A stretch of 64,000 nt of DNA from positions 50,773 to 114,772 of the forward strand of contig PBLQ01000003.1 of NCBI GenBank assembly GCA_002721815.1, given 5' to 3'. This document shows positions 1 through 9,909 of the stretch, piece by piece. The position numbers were made by a program, and so were the translations under genes. The notes below the pieces were generated by a model. That model was given only the letters and a program-made list of their open reading frames with translations, did not search any database and had not been told where the DNA came from. Position 1 is the stretch's first letter. Each line of letters opens with the position of its first letter. The stretch comes from Myxococcales bacterium (GTDB lineage Bacteria; Myxococcota; UBA727; GCA-2721815).

Positions 1-1
1 G

Positions 2-3000
2 ATATCTCAGGCTGCGAACGCACAAGGGAACTTCAATTACATTGAAAGCAGCACGTTGTTTGGCAACGCAACAAACATGATCGACGAAACAGCCCGGATT
101 GAATTTTTCGCCGATGCGGCCGGTGAAACCTTGGTCGGTTACTTAGACCAAAACAACGGGTCCTCATTCACGGTGGAACCCTTGATCGTCGCCGAATCAC
201 GGGAACTGTGGTTGGGCTTGGTGGATACCGCGGGCAATCGTTCGGCCAACCGCTCTCGTGTGGACAATGTGGAATGGGTGGCCACCCTTTATGGAAAAGA
301 GCAGGGGAGTACTTACGAAAACCCACATCAGTTTAGGGAAATCACTTCATTCCAGGCCCACGGAGAGCAAGGTGCAGGCAGTGATGTTGTGGGAACGGTT
401 GATGTGGTGGGTGATGTTTGTTCTTTGCCCTCAACTGAACAGTGTGTGGGTGGCGTGGCAGGAGGGGACTTCTTGGTGTCGAGTGTGTCGCCTCAAGAAT
501 CATGGACCAAAAAATCACGTGACCTGACAGACCCACCGAAATGTTTGGACGCGAAAATGGTGTATGACAGCCTCCGGGGCGTGGTGGTTCTTTTCTGTGG
601 GGACAATGCCAGGATTTATGAATACGCAAACGGGGTATGGGCTTATGTTCCGCCTCTGGACCCCGAAAATGACGGGAGCCCCGGGCCTCGTAAAGGTTTT
701 GCCATGGTTTATTACCCCCCTGGCGGATATACCATTTTGGATGGTGGTCTTTTTAGTAGCTCGAATGGCGGAACGGCCGATTTCGGGGACGTTTCGGAGT
801 GGGATGATCTGGTTCGAAACGATGCGGATGTTCACGATAATAACTCTGTTTACGCCAACGATGGGCTTGTGAACAATAACACTAAAGACGACAAGGAAAT
901 TAAAATCAACGCAAACCCCAGTCAATGGATTTGGGATGGGGTGTCATGGCAGAGGAATCGTCTGCTCAAAGAACGAGCCTATTTAGGTATATTCGAGAAA
1001 CGTCGATATGGGCATGAAATGGTTTTCGATGGGAGCTCACAAACAGTCCTCATGGTGGGAGGATGTTTTGACGGCACAGGTGCGACCATTGATTCTTGTG
1101 GCCAATGGGCCACCTTGGGCGAATCTGTGTGCAGTGATTTGTTTTCAGGCCCTTCGAATCCATCTGCACAACCGAGCCAGCAGCGATTCTTGTACCGTTT
1201 CGATGGCAAGAGCTGGGGGAATGAGCTGGGCGAAACCGTGCCCATTGCGCATCCGTCTGCGTGCAATTCGGGGCTGATGTTCCCACAAATGGCCTATCAC
1301 CGACCTGTGCGGAGTGAAGCGGGGCCTGTCGTTCCAGGTCACGTGGTTCTATGGGGGGGCATGACCAAAGGGAATGCCAACCCCGACGGTTCCACGGAGA
1401 TGAATCCGCAACACGCTCTTTTCGTTATGGACCAGTTTGGAGAATGGAACTATCACAACGACTTTATATGGGCGGCTGGAGATATGCTTTACTACGAACC
1501 CAACCTTGAAAGCATGGCTGTGATTCGGCCGGAACTAACCACCGACAAGCTTTTGGGCACCTTCAACACAGCATACACGGAGCTATTGCCCAGTTCGTCA
1601 CCCTGGCTGCCTCCGGTATTTAAAACCAATTTCACCCTCCAAGCCGCGTCACAGGCGGGATGGACCCGAACGGTTTATTCCCCAGAGGACAGGGCAACGC
1701 TTTTTATGGTTCCCATTTATGGAGCCGATGAAGAAGCGGCACCTGATGGCACCATCGATGGAAGTTCCTCTGCAGTGGGGAGCGGCCGTACCTACATCGA
1801 TAACGAAATGTGGCTAAGCGGTAATCAGGAATTTTGGAGATTGGCTGGCAAGCGCGCCAATGAACGGCGAGGGCCTTCCCCGGGTTTCGGTTCCGATTTG
1901 GCTTCCCAGACAGATTTTAATACCAGTTTCAGTGCTGTGGCGATGACGGGCGGATTGGCATTCACCAGTATAGAACCCGGAGATGATTGTTCGGGTGGCA
2001 ATGAAATCATTTTTGAAGATGGGGGTGATTTGTATTGTGCCACGGCCTCCGATGAGTTTTGGGTGCAAACAAAAGTGGTGGCCGATTCCGAAACCATGCC
2101 AACCACATGCACCGGTGAAGGGGCCCAGAAGGCCTGGTGTAATCAGCAAGGATGGCGTGCCTACAGTTACCCGACTCACCCGTGGATTGCTCCTGACGGT
2201 TCGGTTGTTGATGAGTTACCATTTCTCGTTGGTGCTCAGGTGGTTTGGGCAGCGCAAAATGGCAGTACTTCAGGCAGCAACAGCGGAGATGGATGGATGA
2301 TCCTCGGTGGTTGCACGGAGTATCAGAAAGTCAACATCACAATGGAGGGCGAAACACTTCAGGCGTCCAAAGCCTGTGAAATGACGGAAGAGGGCCCCTA
2401 TTGCTATAAATGTGTTTCGCCGAATCCCCATGTCTACATGCTTGATTCTGGTTGTTTGGCATCCGGTGGCACCAGTTGCGTACAAACCATTTCTGCCAAT
2501 GCCCCATTAGAAGTGACCAATAACGTGTTTCATTCCATGGTTTCCGTGCCCGGCGCAGAGGGCGAGCCTGACCAAATCTATGTTTTCGGAGGCATCAACG
2601 ATAAGGGGGACTTGGGTGGCCAAATTACAGGCGAGATGCGCGTGTTTGTGAGGTCAGGGACCACTGCGGAAAACATGGGTTGGACAACCAGAACATGTGC
2701 GGACACGTCGAACTGTCTCGTTGGCGGTCAGGCGGCTACCTGGCCAATCGCCCGAATCGGAGCTTCGTTTATCTACCACAAACCCGCCAACAGCATTCTG
2801 ATGGTCGGTGGTTGGCGTAAATGTGATGTCGCTCAACTCTGTGGCTTGGGTGATGAGGTGAAACTGTTTAATGACGTGTGGCGATATGACTTAACCAATC
2901 GCGAATGGGGCCGATATTGTGAGGATTGTGCCATGTTCACCAGTGAAGACGGCATCGCTGAGGGCACATTGACCGAACGTTTGTATTCCTGGAGAAACCA

Positions 3001-3799
3001 AATCAGTGGAATCCACGGGCGGCACAAGGTTGATTGGATGTTTAAAGAGAGCAGTGATGAACTGGACAGCGGAAGTGGCGGTTGCATCAATAATATGAAT
3101 GACGAGTTCGCTTGTGGCCAATGGGAACTCGGTACAGATGTCTCCAATTTGACCAATGGTGCGTTGCTCGATGGCAGCGACACTTATTACCCCTTTTGGA
3201 ACGCTGAAAACCGTTCCCTCAACATTCTGACCGAAAACTTTATCTGGGAGTTAGAAAATAGCCGCAGACAAACACCGGGTGGCATGTTTGTCACCGATTT
3301 AAGGGCAACCGATTCAAGGTTGATCAACACCACTCGTTTTGACGAGAGCTTGATCAATGCGAAAAGCATTGAAGTGACGGCATACGCGTCAGGCTATGTG
3401 AGAGACCAGAACTTTCCCGGTGCATCGCTCAAAATATGGGATGGTTTGAATTGGAAAGTCTTGGTGGAAAATAACGCCAGTTCTTTTCCAGGAAACGAAG
3501 TCATGCCCAAAAAATTGGTAGCGACGTTGGACCGATTCGGTGAAGATTTAACCCGTTATCAGGCCAATGGCGTGATCCGAGTGGCATTGACCCCGGTGGT
3601 GCCAGAAGAAGATACATTGATCAACTGGTCGTCCGAAGTGGTGGTGGACTATATTGAAGTTCGCGTGAATTACGACCTGTCGGAGGCAGGACTCGCATCG
3701 GGGGCGAACGGCCAAAGTGGTGGCGGGCTCTCCAATACGCCGTTTTCCTGTGGGGAAGATGCTTCAGATGGCTCCGATGGTACGGATGCCGGTCCTTAG
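2..3799 (+). CDS. Kelch-like repeat surface protein, 5' truncated
   Basis: The frame is open back to base 2, so the true start and any signal peptide lie outside the window; the TTG at 56 is only the first internal start codon. About 1,265 residues are visible. Several blades carry the Gly-Gly motif of kelch/galactose-oxidase propellers, for example VLMVGGCFDGTG, VVLWGGMTKGN, IYVFGGINDKGD and ILMVGGWRKCD, each followed by a Trp-containing strand. A C-terminal stretch of about 150 residues looks like a beta-sandwich (LKIWDGLNWKVL, then VVVDYIEVRVNYD). The protein ends in a Gly/Ser/Asp tail that closes with DAGP before TAG. A secreted, surface-exposed role is inferred; no catalytic motif was recognised. 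The repeats and domain class are seen in the sequence, the function is unknown. Confidence 0.75.
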   Translation: MSQAANAQGNFNYIESSTLFGNATNMIDETARIEFFADAAGETLVGYLDQNNGSSFTVEPLIVAESRELWLGLVDTAGNRSANRSRVDNVEWVATLYGKEQGSTYENPHQFREITSFQAHGEQGAGSDVVGTVDVVGDVCSLPSTEQCVGGVAGGDFLVSSVSPQESWTKKSRDLTDPPKCLDAKMVYDSLRGVVVLFCGDNARIYEYANGVWAYVPPLDPENDGSPGPRKGFAMVYYPPGGYTILDGGLFSSSNGGTADFGDVSEWDDLVRNDADVHDNNSVYANDGLVNNNTKDDKEIKINANPSQWIWDGVSWQRNRLLKERAYLGIFEKRRYGHEMVFDGSSQTVLMVGGCFDGTGATIDSCGQWATLGESVCSDLFSGPSNPSAQPSQQRFLYRFDGKSWGNELGETVPIAHPSACNSGLMFPQMAYHRPVRSEAGPVVPGHVVLWGGMTKGNANPDGSTEMNPQHALFVMDQFGEWNYHNDFIWAAGDMLYYEPNLESMAVIRPELTTDKLLGTFNTAYTELLPSSSPWLPPVFKTNFTLQAASQAGWTRTVYSPEDRATLFMVPIYGADEEAAPDGTIDGSSSAVGSGRTYIDNEMWLSGNQEFWRLAGKRANERRGPSPGFGSDLASQTDFNTSFSAVAMTGGLAFTSIEPGDDCSGGNEIIFEDGGDLYCATASDEFWVQTKVVADSETMPTTCTGEGAQKAWCNQQGWRAYSYPTHPWIAPDGSVVDELPFLVGAQVVWAAQNGSTSGSNSGDGWMILGGCTEYQKVNITMEGETLQASKACEMTEEGPYCYKCVSPNPHVYMLDSGCLASGGTSCVQTISANAPLEVTNNVFHSMVSVPGAEGEPDQIYVFGGINDKGDLGGQITGEMRVFVRSGTTAENMGWTTRTCADTSNCLVGGQAATWPIARIGASFIYHKPANSILMVGGWRKCDVAQLCGLGDEVKLFNDVWRYDLTNREWGRYCEDCAMFTSEDGIAEGTLTERLYSWRNQISGIHGRHKVDWMFKESSDELDSGSGGCINNMNDEFACGQWELGTDVSNLTNGALLDGSDTYYPFWNAENRSLNILTENFIWELENSRRQTPGGMFVTDLRATDSRLINTTRFDESLINAKSIEVTAYASGYVRDQNFPGASLKIWDGLNWKVLVENNASSFPGNEVMPKKLVATLDRFGEDLTRYQANGVIRVALTPVVPEEDTLINWSSEVVVDYIEVRVNYDLSEAGLASGANGQSGGGLSNTPFSCGEDASDGSDGTDAGP

Positions 3800-3904
3800 T
3801 GTTGTTACCCAGTCCTGCACTCTCAAAAATGATGAGAAACGCCCTTTTAATTTTTATTTGATTTGTCAGTCTCGGCGCCTAGGGTTTGGCGCAGAGGGAG
3901 TGGC

Positions 3905-6241
3905 ATGTTTTTTGAAAAATTAGCCGAGTTGTTGTTGCGTTATCGCAGGGCGGCCATTGCTGCTTTTGTCCTATTGGTATGTGTCACCACGGCAGGACTG
4001 TCCCAGCTCAAAGTGGATTTTAGTTTCAAGGCCATGATTGGCAGTGATGACCCCGCTTATGATCACCTGGAACGTTTTTTGGGCGCTTGGAACGGCGATG
4101 AAAAGATTCTCTTTGTTTTGGCGCAAGCACAAGATGGCACACTTTTAGAAGAGCCCAGGCTGTCCCAGTTGGATGAACTCGGTACAGCCCTTAAAAAACT
4201 AGATGTGGTGCATGATACGATGTCGCTGCCGCAGTTCCCCATGCCGCAAGAAAATACGGGGACCATCGGTTTTGACTCAATTCAAGAAGCTGCGCCGCAA
4301 GCTGCCAAGAATGACCCCCGGTGGCAAAAGTGGCAGCAAAAGATTCTTAAGGAACAGACCATCGTTCCAAGTATGTTGTCCGCCGACGGGCAGGTGTCTG
4401 TGGTTTTGGTGGAGTTAGATTTTGATACCGATGATTTGCTCGCTTTCATCCCAGCCTTGGCTGAAATCCGAGCGGTGGTGTCCAAGTTTCAAGATAAAGA
4501 AGGATTACAATACCAAATGGCGGGCATACCAGCGGTGCGTGCCGATGTGTCCCAAAAAATGCAAAAGGACATGAATGTTTATACCAGTGTCTCTTTTTTG
4601 ATGATGTTCATTATCTTGTGTTTTCTGTTTCGAACGGTTCATGGTGTTCTAATCCCAATGTTTGGCGCCATGATGCCGGCGGCCATGTTGCTCGGTCTCA
4701 TGGGTTGGATGGGAGAACCCGCAGGGTTGGTCAGTCAAGTTTATCCCATCTTAATTCCCGCCATCGCCGTGGCTGATGTGATTCACGTGGTGAGTCGCTT
4801 TCATGCAGAAGCGGCAGCCTTGTTGAAACCCAATGAGAACACTCTCGATCCAGCTGATGCCCGAAAGGCGGTTATCGCTGCCATGCGGCATGTTGGCTCT
4901 GCCTGTTTTTTTACTTCGGTTACCACCTGCATTGGTTTCTTCTCTCTGATCATTGCGGACATGAAGGTCATGCAGAATTTCGGAATCTTTGCAGGTTTGG
5001 GAATTGCTTTGGCTTTTCTGACCATGGTGGTTGCCGTGCCTTTGATGTTATCTTTTGTAACAAAAATCCCGCCCCCTCCTGAAGAAGGGGAGAACGCCAA
5101 AGGCATCGACCGGTTTTTACGGTGGACCGGGCAAAGCACCGCCCAACGCCCTGTGTTTTGGTTGCTGGTGGGGTTGGTGGTGACCCTTGGCAGTTTGGCC
5201 GTGGCTTCACAGGCCCGTGTGGACAACCGTCTTTCAGACACCCTGCCAGATGGCCATGCCACCAATTCTGCGGGAAGAATCATGGATTCGAAATTGGGCG
5301 GTCAATTGGCCTTGCACGTGGATGTGCTTGGCAAGCCAGGTGATTTGATCAAAGCCAAAACCCTTGCAGCATTTGACAAAATCGAGAAGTGGGCAAAAGC
5401 GGAGAAGGTGTTTTTAACCACACAAAGCCCCGCCACCGTAGCGCGTGAACTGAACCGCAGTTTAACCGGAGATGTGACCACCCCGAAAACCGACGATTTG
5501 GCAGCGCAGCTTTTCTTGCTCGCACAAGGTGAACGCTTTTTGGAACGCATTGTTTTATCCGATTACAGCCGAGGCCGCATGTTGATCACCATGGGGGACA
5601 AGGGGGCCGCAGTGATGGAGTCTCATACCGATGAACTTGAGCGGTTGGTGGCCGACACCTTTGAGCCCTTAGGACTTCAAGCCGTTGTGACTGGCATCCC
5701 TTTTGTGGCCTATAAAGGCTTTTCCAAAATTGGTCGAGAAATGACCAAGAGTTTGTTGTTGGCTCTGTTTTGTATCGCCATTGTGATGGGTTTTCTTTTT
5801 CGTAACTTCAAAATTTGTGTGATCAGCTTGGTCCCTAACTTGTTGCCGCTGCTTATTACACTGGCGGTCATGACCCTCTGTGGATGGACCATCGAGGCCA
5901 CCAGCGCCATGGTGTTCACCATTGGGCTTGGTTTAGCGGTGGATGATTCCATTCACATGCTGGCGCGTTTTTACGAAGAAAAACAAGCGGGGGGGACCCT
6001 TCACCAAATGATGCAACGAACCATTGCCAAAACCGGACGTGCTTTGTTGATCACCACTCTGGTATTGGTGTTGGGTTTTGGTATCAATGTTTTCAGCGAC
6101 TTCCCCTTTTTAAGGATTTTTGGTACGCTGGGGGGCGTGGCCATTGGCAGCGCCTTGCTGTGTGACCTCTTTTTATTGCCGCCGCTGTTGTCGAAATGGA
6201 GTGGCGTCGAAGCCGCCCAGCAAGACCCCTCGGTTTCATAA
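3905..6241 (+). CDS. RND superfamily (MMPL/COG1033-type) exporter
   Basis: A 778-residue polytopic protein with the duplicated RND layout: one N-terminal membrane helix (about 15-33), a large periplasmic loop, a bundle of helices, a second loop and a second bundle. Each half carries the polar helix signature of this family, ADVIHVVSRF near 290 and GLAVDDSIHMLARF near 678, containing the acidic residues expected for proton coupling. The length is that of COG1033 'predicted exporters', shorter than AcrB-type drug pumps, and no fusion protein or TolC gene lies beside it. The ATG at 3905 is chosen over the upstream TTG at 3863 because GGGAG lies just upstream and the first helix follows directly. 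The substrate is unknown; lipid or hydrophobic cargo would fit MMPL relatives. Confidence 0.85.
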   Translation: MFFEKLAELLLRYRRAAIAAFVLLVCVTTAGLSQLKVDFSFKAMIGSDDPAYDHLERFLGAWNGDEKILFVLAQAQDGTLLEEPRLSQLDELGTALKKLDVVHDTMSLPQFPMPQENTGTIGFDSIQEAAPQAAKNDPRWQKWQQKILKEQTIVPSMLSADGQVSVVLVELDFDTDDLLAFIPALAEIRAVVSKFQDKEGLQYQMAGIPAVRADVSQKMQKDMNVYTSVSFLMMFIILCFLFRTVHGVLIPMFGAMMPAAMLLGLMGWMGEPAGLVSQVYPILIPAIAVADVIHVVSRFHAEAAALLKPNENTLDPADARKAVIAAMRHVGSACFFTSVTTCIGFFSLIIADMKVMQNFGIFAGLGIALAFLTMVVAVPLMLSFVTKIPPPPEEGENAKGIDRFLRWTGQSTAQRPVFWLLVGLVVTLGSLAVASQARVDNRLSDTLPDGHATNSAGRIMDSKLGGQLALHVDVLGKPGDLIKAKTLAAFDKIEKWAKAEKVFLTTQSPATVARELNRSLTGDVTTPKTDDLAAQLFLLAQGERFLERIVLSDYSRGRMLITMGDKGAAVMESHTDELERLVADTFEPLGLQAVVTGIPFVAYKGFSKIGREMTKSLLLALFCIAIVMGFLFRNFKICVISLVPNLLPLLITLAVMTLCGWTIEATSAMVFTIGLGLAVDDSIHMLARFYEEKQAGGTLHQMMQRTIAKTGRALLITTLVLVLGFGINVFSDFPFLRIFGTLGGVAIGSALLCDLFLLPPLLSKWSGVEAAQQDPSVS

Positions 6242-6313
6242 CCCTGATGGAATTATCCCACGCGTTATGCTGGAACATCTCGGGCTTCATTTGGCGGAGT
6301 GATGTTCGTTCTC

Positions 6314-6994
6314 TCAGCTTTTGATCTTGAAGGTGATCACCACGTCATCCTGAATTAAATTGTCCGGCTTGCCGGGGTAGACGATGCCGTAATCTTGGCG
6401 ATCAACGGTCACCACCGCTTCTGCATTCAGTTTGCCTTCGTTCAGGGTGATGTTTGCTGGGAATTGCAGTTCTTTGGTGATGCCTTTAATCACGATGTCA
6501 CCGGTGACCTGAAATTGGTTGGGGGCCCCTTCGGGGACCGCTGTGATTGACTTGGACTTAAAGGTCGCCGTGGGAAACTTTGCCACATCAAAAAAGTCAG
6601 GGTCTTTCATGTGCTTTTCAAGCTTAGGCGTCCATTTGTTGCGGTTGCCTGGATTGGCCACCACCGAAGCGGTCTCGATTTGAAACTCAATGGACCCGCC
6701 AGCGATTTGACCCTCATTGAGCTTTGCGTACCCAGACCATTTTTCAAAGACGAAGTTGTTAGAGCCGATCAGTTTACGGCCCACAAAGGTAATATCACCG
6801 GATAAGGCCAAGGCACCGGTGGGAACTGCCAAAGGGGTGACTTTCTTTGGCGCAGGGGCAGTCACTTGTTCTGCGGCTGGCGGTGGCGTGTTGGCGGGTG
6901 CTTCCTTTTTTGGCGCTTCTTTGGGGGGATTGCAGCCCAAACCCAAAGAGAGGGCGAGCAGGGTGGTCAGGGTGAGCGTGGTTTTAAAATTCAT
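6314..6994 (-). CDS. YceI-family lipoprotein
   Basis: About 226 residues. A hydrophobic signal ends at Cys in SLGLGC, an imperfect lipobox, followed by a Pro/Ala/Lys-rich linker and then a YceI domain of about 165 residues. Family features visible are the GGSIEFQIETASV strand, the DPDFFDVAKFPTATFKS motif with its conserved Phe and Pro, and a final VVTVDRQDYGIVYPG / DDVVITFKI segment. YceI domains are lipocalin-like barrels that bind isoprenoid or amide-type hydrophobic molecules in the periplasm. The start at 6994 (GCAGGAGACAAC then ATG) is preferred to the longer in-frame ATG at 7027 because it has a Shine-Dalgarno sequence and places the signal peptide at the N-terminus. It converges on the RND gene. 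Confidence 0.85.
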   Translation of the reverse strand: MNFKTTLTLTTLLALSLGLGCNPPKEAPKKEAPANTPPPAAEQVTAPAPKKVTPLAVPTGALALSGDITFVGRKLIGSNNFVFEKWSGYAKLNEGQIAGGSIEFQIETASVVANPGNRNKWTPKLEKHMKDPDFFDVAKFPTATFKSKSITAVPEGAPNQFQVTGDIVIKGITKELQFPANITLNEGKLNAEAVVTVDRQDYGIVYPGKPDNLIQDDVVITFKIKS

Positions 6995-7082
6995 GTTGTC
7001 TCCTGCATTCGAATTGAAGGGTCGCATATATACCGCGATTTACGTCTAAGGCAAAGTGAGACGAAGGAGTGGCTTAAAGGTC

Positions 7083-7877
7083 TCAATCTCCGGATTTTTC
7101 CAAGGCAAAACAAGTGAAGGTGTAGTTGAGCTGAAATCGTTCCCAGCAGACGGCCTTTTCATCACAGTCCCAGCTGGGGGGTTCGGTGGGGGTCAATCCG
7201 TATGGGGCGGCCAAACGAATCATGGCTTCCATATCTTCCCGCGTGAAAATCTTGATGGGACCACCATAAGCTTCTTGAGCATGTGTTTCTACGGGGGTGC
7301 TCCAGTAATCGGTCGAGGTGTAGAGTCGGCCTTTTGGTTTGAGGAGGCGCGCCATTTCTTTGAAATATGCTTTCAGGTCCACGTTGTGTTCAATAACACT
7401 CAGGCTCACCACGGCATCAAAACTTTCATTACCAAAATGCGTTTGTGTCAGGTCACCATATTCATACCGAATGGGACCGCGCTGAACGGGTTTGTCATAA
7501 ACCAGGTCAATGCCGTGCAATCCACGGTACCCGTACAGGTAAAGCCATTGCAGCATGACGGAATACAGGGGCGCGCCCACCTCAAGCACAGTGCCGGTGC
7601 GGGGCGTCAACTCTAAAATGTCTTTCAATGTGCTGAGGGCGTCCCAGTTCTTTGGGGCATCTGGATGTGGTGTGAGACCACATTTCTTGACCTCGTCCAC
7701 GGCACTTTGGACCTGCATTTTGGACTGCAAAGTTTCGTTGACCCATCCAAGTTGTGGGGCTGATGGGTGTAAACTGGACCCGGCGCGTTGAAGCTGCCAT
7801 TTCAGTGTCGCCTCTTGGGCATAAATGAACTCACCAAAGGCCGTCTTTTTTAGAGCTTTTTTGATTTTTTCGAGCAT
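7083..7877 (-). CDS. class I SAM-dependent methyltransferase
   Basis: 264 residues with a Rossmann-type methyltransferase core. Motif I is degenerate (VLEVGAPLYSVM near residue 98, where E/DxGxGxG is expected). The post-core motif FDAVVSLSVIEHNVDL near 153 and LLKPKGRLYTSTDYW near 180 match the methyltransf_11/25 family. No membrane segment or signal is present, so it is cytoplasmic. The acceptor is unknown; small-molecule, lipid or glycan methylation are all possible. It stands alone between convergent and divergent neighbours. AAGG precedes the ATG by a short spacer. Confidence 0.7.
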   Translation of the reverse strand: MLEKIKKALKKTAFGEFIYAQEATLKWQLQRAGSSLHPSAPQLGWVNETLQSKMQVQSAVDEVKKCGLTPHPDAPKNWDALSTLKDILELTPRTGTVLEVGAPLYSVMLQWLYLYGYRGLHGIDLVYDKPVQRGPIRYEYGDLTQTHFGNESFDAVVSLSVIEHNVDLKAYFKEMARLLKPKGRLYTSTDYWSTPVETHAQEAYGGPIKIFTREDMEAMIRLAAPYGLTPTEPPSWDCDEKAVCWERFQLNYTFTCFALEKSGD

Positions 7878-7934
7878 GGGTCACCTTGGCGCTCATCATC
7901 CTTTATTTAAAGGGTTTTTGGCAAGCATCGGCTC

Positions 7935-8017
7935 GCATAGGTTAGAGCCTATGCAAATCTGGCCGGGATAGCCCCATTTCGAGTTCTCGGGGCAATTTTT
8001 CTCCTGCCTATGCAAAT
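7935..8017. repeat. inverted and direct repeats in the 7878-8141 intergenic region
   Basis: GCATAGG (7935-7941) faces CCTATGC (7948-7954) across a 6-base spacer. The 12-mer GCCTATGCAAAT occurs at 7947-7958 and again at 8006-8017. These sit between the divergent methyltransferase and Cys-rich lipoprotein genes, where promoters or operators are expected. No factor is identified. Confidence 0.4.
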
Positions 8018-8141
8018 ATAAGATGCTAGAATTAAGGGACTTTTTATAAGGGGTGCCCGACTCAGTATTTTGACCGATGGCCATTCAGCGGGTGGTTTGG
8101 GACCTTATGTCACCGTGTTTTTCTTTGTTGAGGGGGCTAGG

Positions 8142-9797
8142 ATGGTTCGGACTCTTCTTCTTTTTAGTTTGCTTTTTCTGGTGTCGGTTGCCTGCGCTGG
8201 GCCTGAGGCACCGGTGTCTGACACACCCGAAATATTGCCGCCTCAACAAACCAATTTCATGCCCATCGACAATCAAGATGGCCAAGAGGGCCAACCCTGC
8301 GGCATGAACGGTGAATGTGACGAAGGTCTGACTTGCGTGAGTAACCTTTGTGTGAATTTGGCGTCGCTGGGAGATAGCGAAGACGATGTCGATGAGGGTG
8401 ATGATAACGCTCCAGATGGCACCTCGGACGATGGCCGCGACGATGGAACGAACGAGCCCCCTGATGACGAGACCGCTGATGACGCCGGGGTTCCAGCAGT
8501 CGCTGATCCTGATGATATCAGCGACGATGATGAAGATGACCCAGACCTTCCAGTGAACGACCCTCCCAGTGCGGATGGTGGCGTAGCGGATGTTGACGAT
8601 ACGCCCACGGCCGTGATTGAGGGTTCGCCTTGCGACACGGACTTGGAACACTGGTTTGGCCAGGGCAGCTGCGAAGAAGGCCTCGTCTGCATTCCAGGTA
8701 ACATTGTGGGCGCTGGCGTGTGTCGCAAAAGCTGCGAGTCAGTAGGGGAAGATGATTTGCCGGCAGAGGACGCTGCGGTGTGCACCGACGCTCTCACTTG
8801 CCAGACACTCTATCCCAACACTTTGAGTGGGTACCAAGACGGTTTGATTGCGGGCAACTATGCGATGGTTTGTTTGGAGCAGGTCGAGGATTTACAAACC
8901 CCGTGTCACGCTTTGTACGATACCGACGCATGCGCCCACGGGCGTGATTGTCAAATCGTCGATTATTATACGGTCTATGCGCCCGACGGGACCCTGGCAG
9001 ATTTAATGTTCAATGAGTTGCGGTGTCGCGAAACCTGTAGCTTTGACGATTTTGGTACTTGTTCAGGTACCGACAGCTGTCTGAGCAGCGAAGACCCCAT
9101 CATGGGCTTCGATATTGAGTGGGAAGGGGATGATCCCACCACCGAGGTATACGAGGCATATATTTGCGAAAAAGAAGCTTGTGATGATGACGACCTGAGC
9201 ACTTGGTGCAGTTGTGACGCGGCCTACGAGTGTTTGGCCACCACCGATGGTTTCGCCCATTGCGGACGTTTTGTTTCAACGGGGTGGTGCGCCAGCCCGG
9301 TTGACCTCTTCAATACCGACGATTGGAGCGCTGCGCAGGCCCTTGGCTGGCCCGAAGACAAAATGTGCGATGAAATACACGAGAACAGATTGTGTGATGA
9401 CCAGTTGTTTCGGGATGATAGCGTGGATGCCACCTTGGCATGTGTGGGTGTTTCCAATACCTCCACCATGGGGATTTGCATGGCATTTTGTGAAGTGCCC
9501 GCTGACCCCAGCGACCCCACCGAGATGGACTTTTTCGGAACGTGCCCCAGTGGGTACGAATGTTCTCAAGACCTGGCGGTGGCGATGGTTTTCGGGCCTT
9601 GGACCGATGGGACCAGTCATGTGCTCAGCCGTGATGAGGCGCTCACGTGCAACTCATTGACCTGTCCCGAAGGCACAGAATGCTCGGCTTGTGGCATGCC
9701 AGGCGCCCAATGTGGCGTGATTCCCATCGATGCGTTTGGCAACACTTTCAGTGGCTGCTTTGTACCGTACAGCTTTTGTCAGATGGGTAACCAGTAA
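8142..9797 (+). CDS. Cys-rich, acidic-linker lipoprotein
   Basis: About 551 residues beginning with a classical lipoprotein signal whose lipobox is VSVAC. An N-terminal Cys module (CGMNGECDEGLTCVSNLC) is followed by a highly acidic Asp-rich linker of about 110 residues with DDAG and DGG units. The rest is Cys-rich, with repeated 'C..G..C' spacing such as CEEGLVCIPGNIVGAGVC and CPEGTECSACGMPGAQC. Dozens of cysteines imply disulfide bonding outside the cytoplasm. No enzyme motif is seen; a surface or outer-membrane lipoprotein is inferred. ATG 8142 has GAGGGGGC upstream and starts the signal exactly, so it is preferred to the TTG at 8070. It shares style with the genes at 19850 and 56174. Confidence 0.75.
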   Translation: MVRTLLLFSLLFLVSVACAGPEAPVSDTPEILPPQQTNFMPIDNQDGQEGQPCGMNGECDEGLTCVSNLCVNLASLGDSEDDVDEGDDNAPDGTSDDGRDDGTNEPPDDETADDAGVPAVADPDDISDDDEDDPDLPVNDPPSADGGVADVDDTPTAVIEGSPCDTDLEHWFGQGSCEEGLVCIPGNIVGAGVCRKSCESVGEDDLPAEDAAVCTDALTCQTLYPNTLSGYQDGLIAGNYAMVCLEQVEDLQTPCHALYDTDACAHGRDCQIVDYYTVYAPDGTLADLMFNELRCRETCSFDDFGTCSGTDSCLSSEDPIMGFDIEWEGDDPTTEVYEAYICEKEACDDDDLSTWCSCDAAYECLATTDGFAHCGRFVSTGWCASPVDLFNTDDWSAAQALGWPEDKMCDEIHENRLCDDQLFRDDSVDATLACVGVSNTSTMGICMAFCEVPADPSDPTEMDFFGTCPSGYECSQDLAVAMVFGPWTDGTSHVLSRDEALTCNSLTCPEGTECSACGMPGAQCGVIPIDAFGNTFSGCFVPYSFCQMGNQ

Positions 9798-9909
9798 CCA
9801 TTGGCTCCTCAGGAGCCTGGTCCGCAATTACCGGCCTGAAATATCTGTCCCGATACACTTTTTACGTGCCAAAACACGTTTTTTTGATAGGTTGGCGACT
9901 GGAGGCGTT

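Noticed and set aside
7896..8084. 62-codon minus-strand frame in the 7.9 kb intergenic region
   Set aside because: No ribosome binding site or motif; overlaps repeats that look regulatory.
8085..8651. 188-codon frame antisense to the Cys-rich lipoprotein
   Set aside because: It mirrors the acidic, GAT/GAC-rich linker of the real gene; no independent support.
9803..9817. GGCTCCT-C-AGGAGCC palindrome as a terminator
   Set aside because: No loop of adequate size and no T-run follows.
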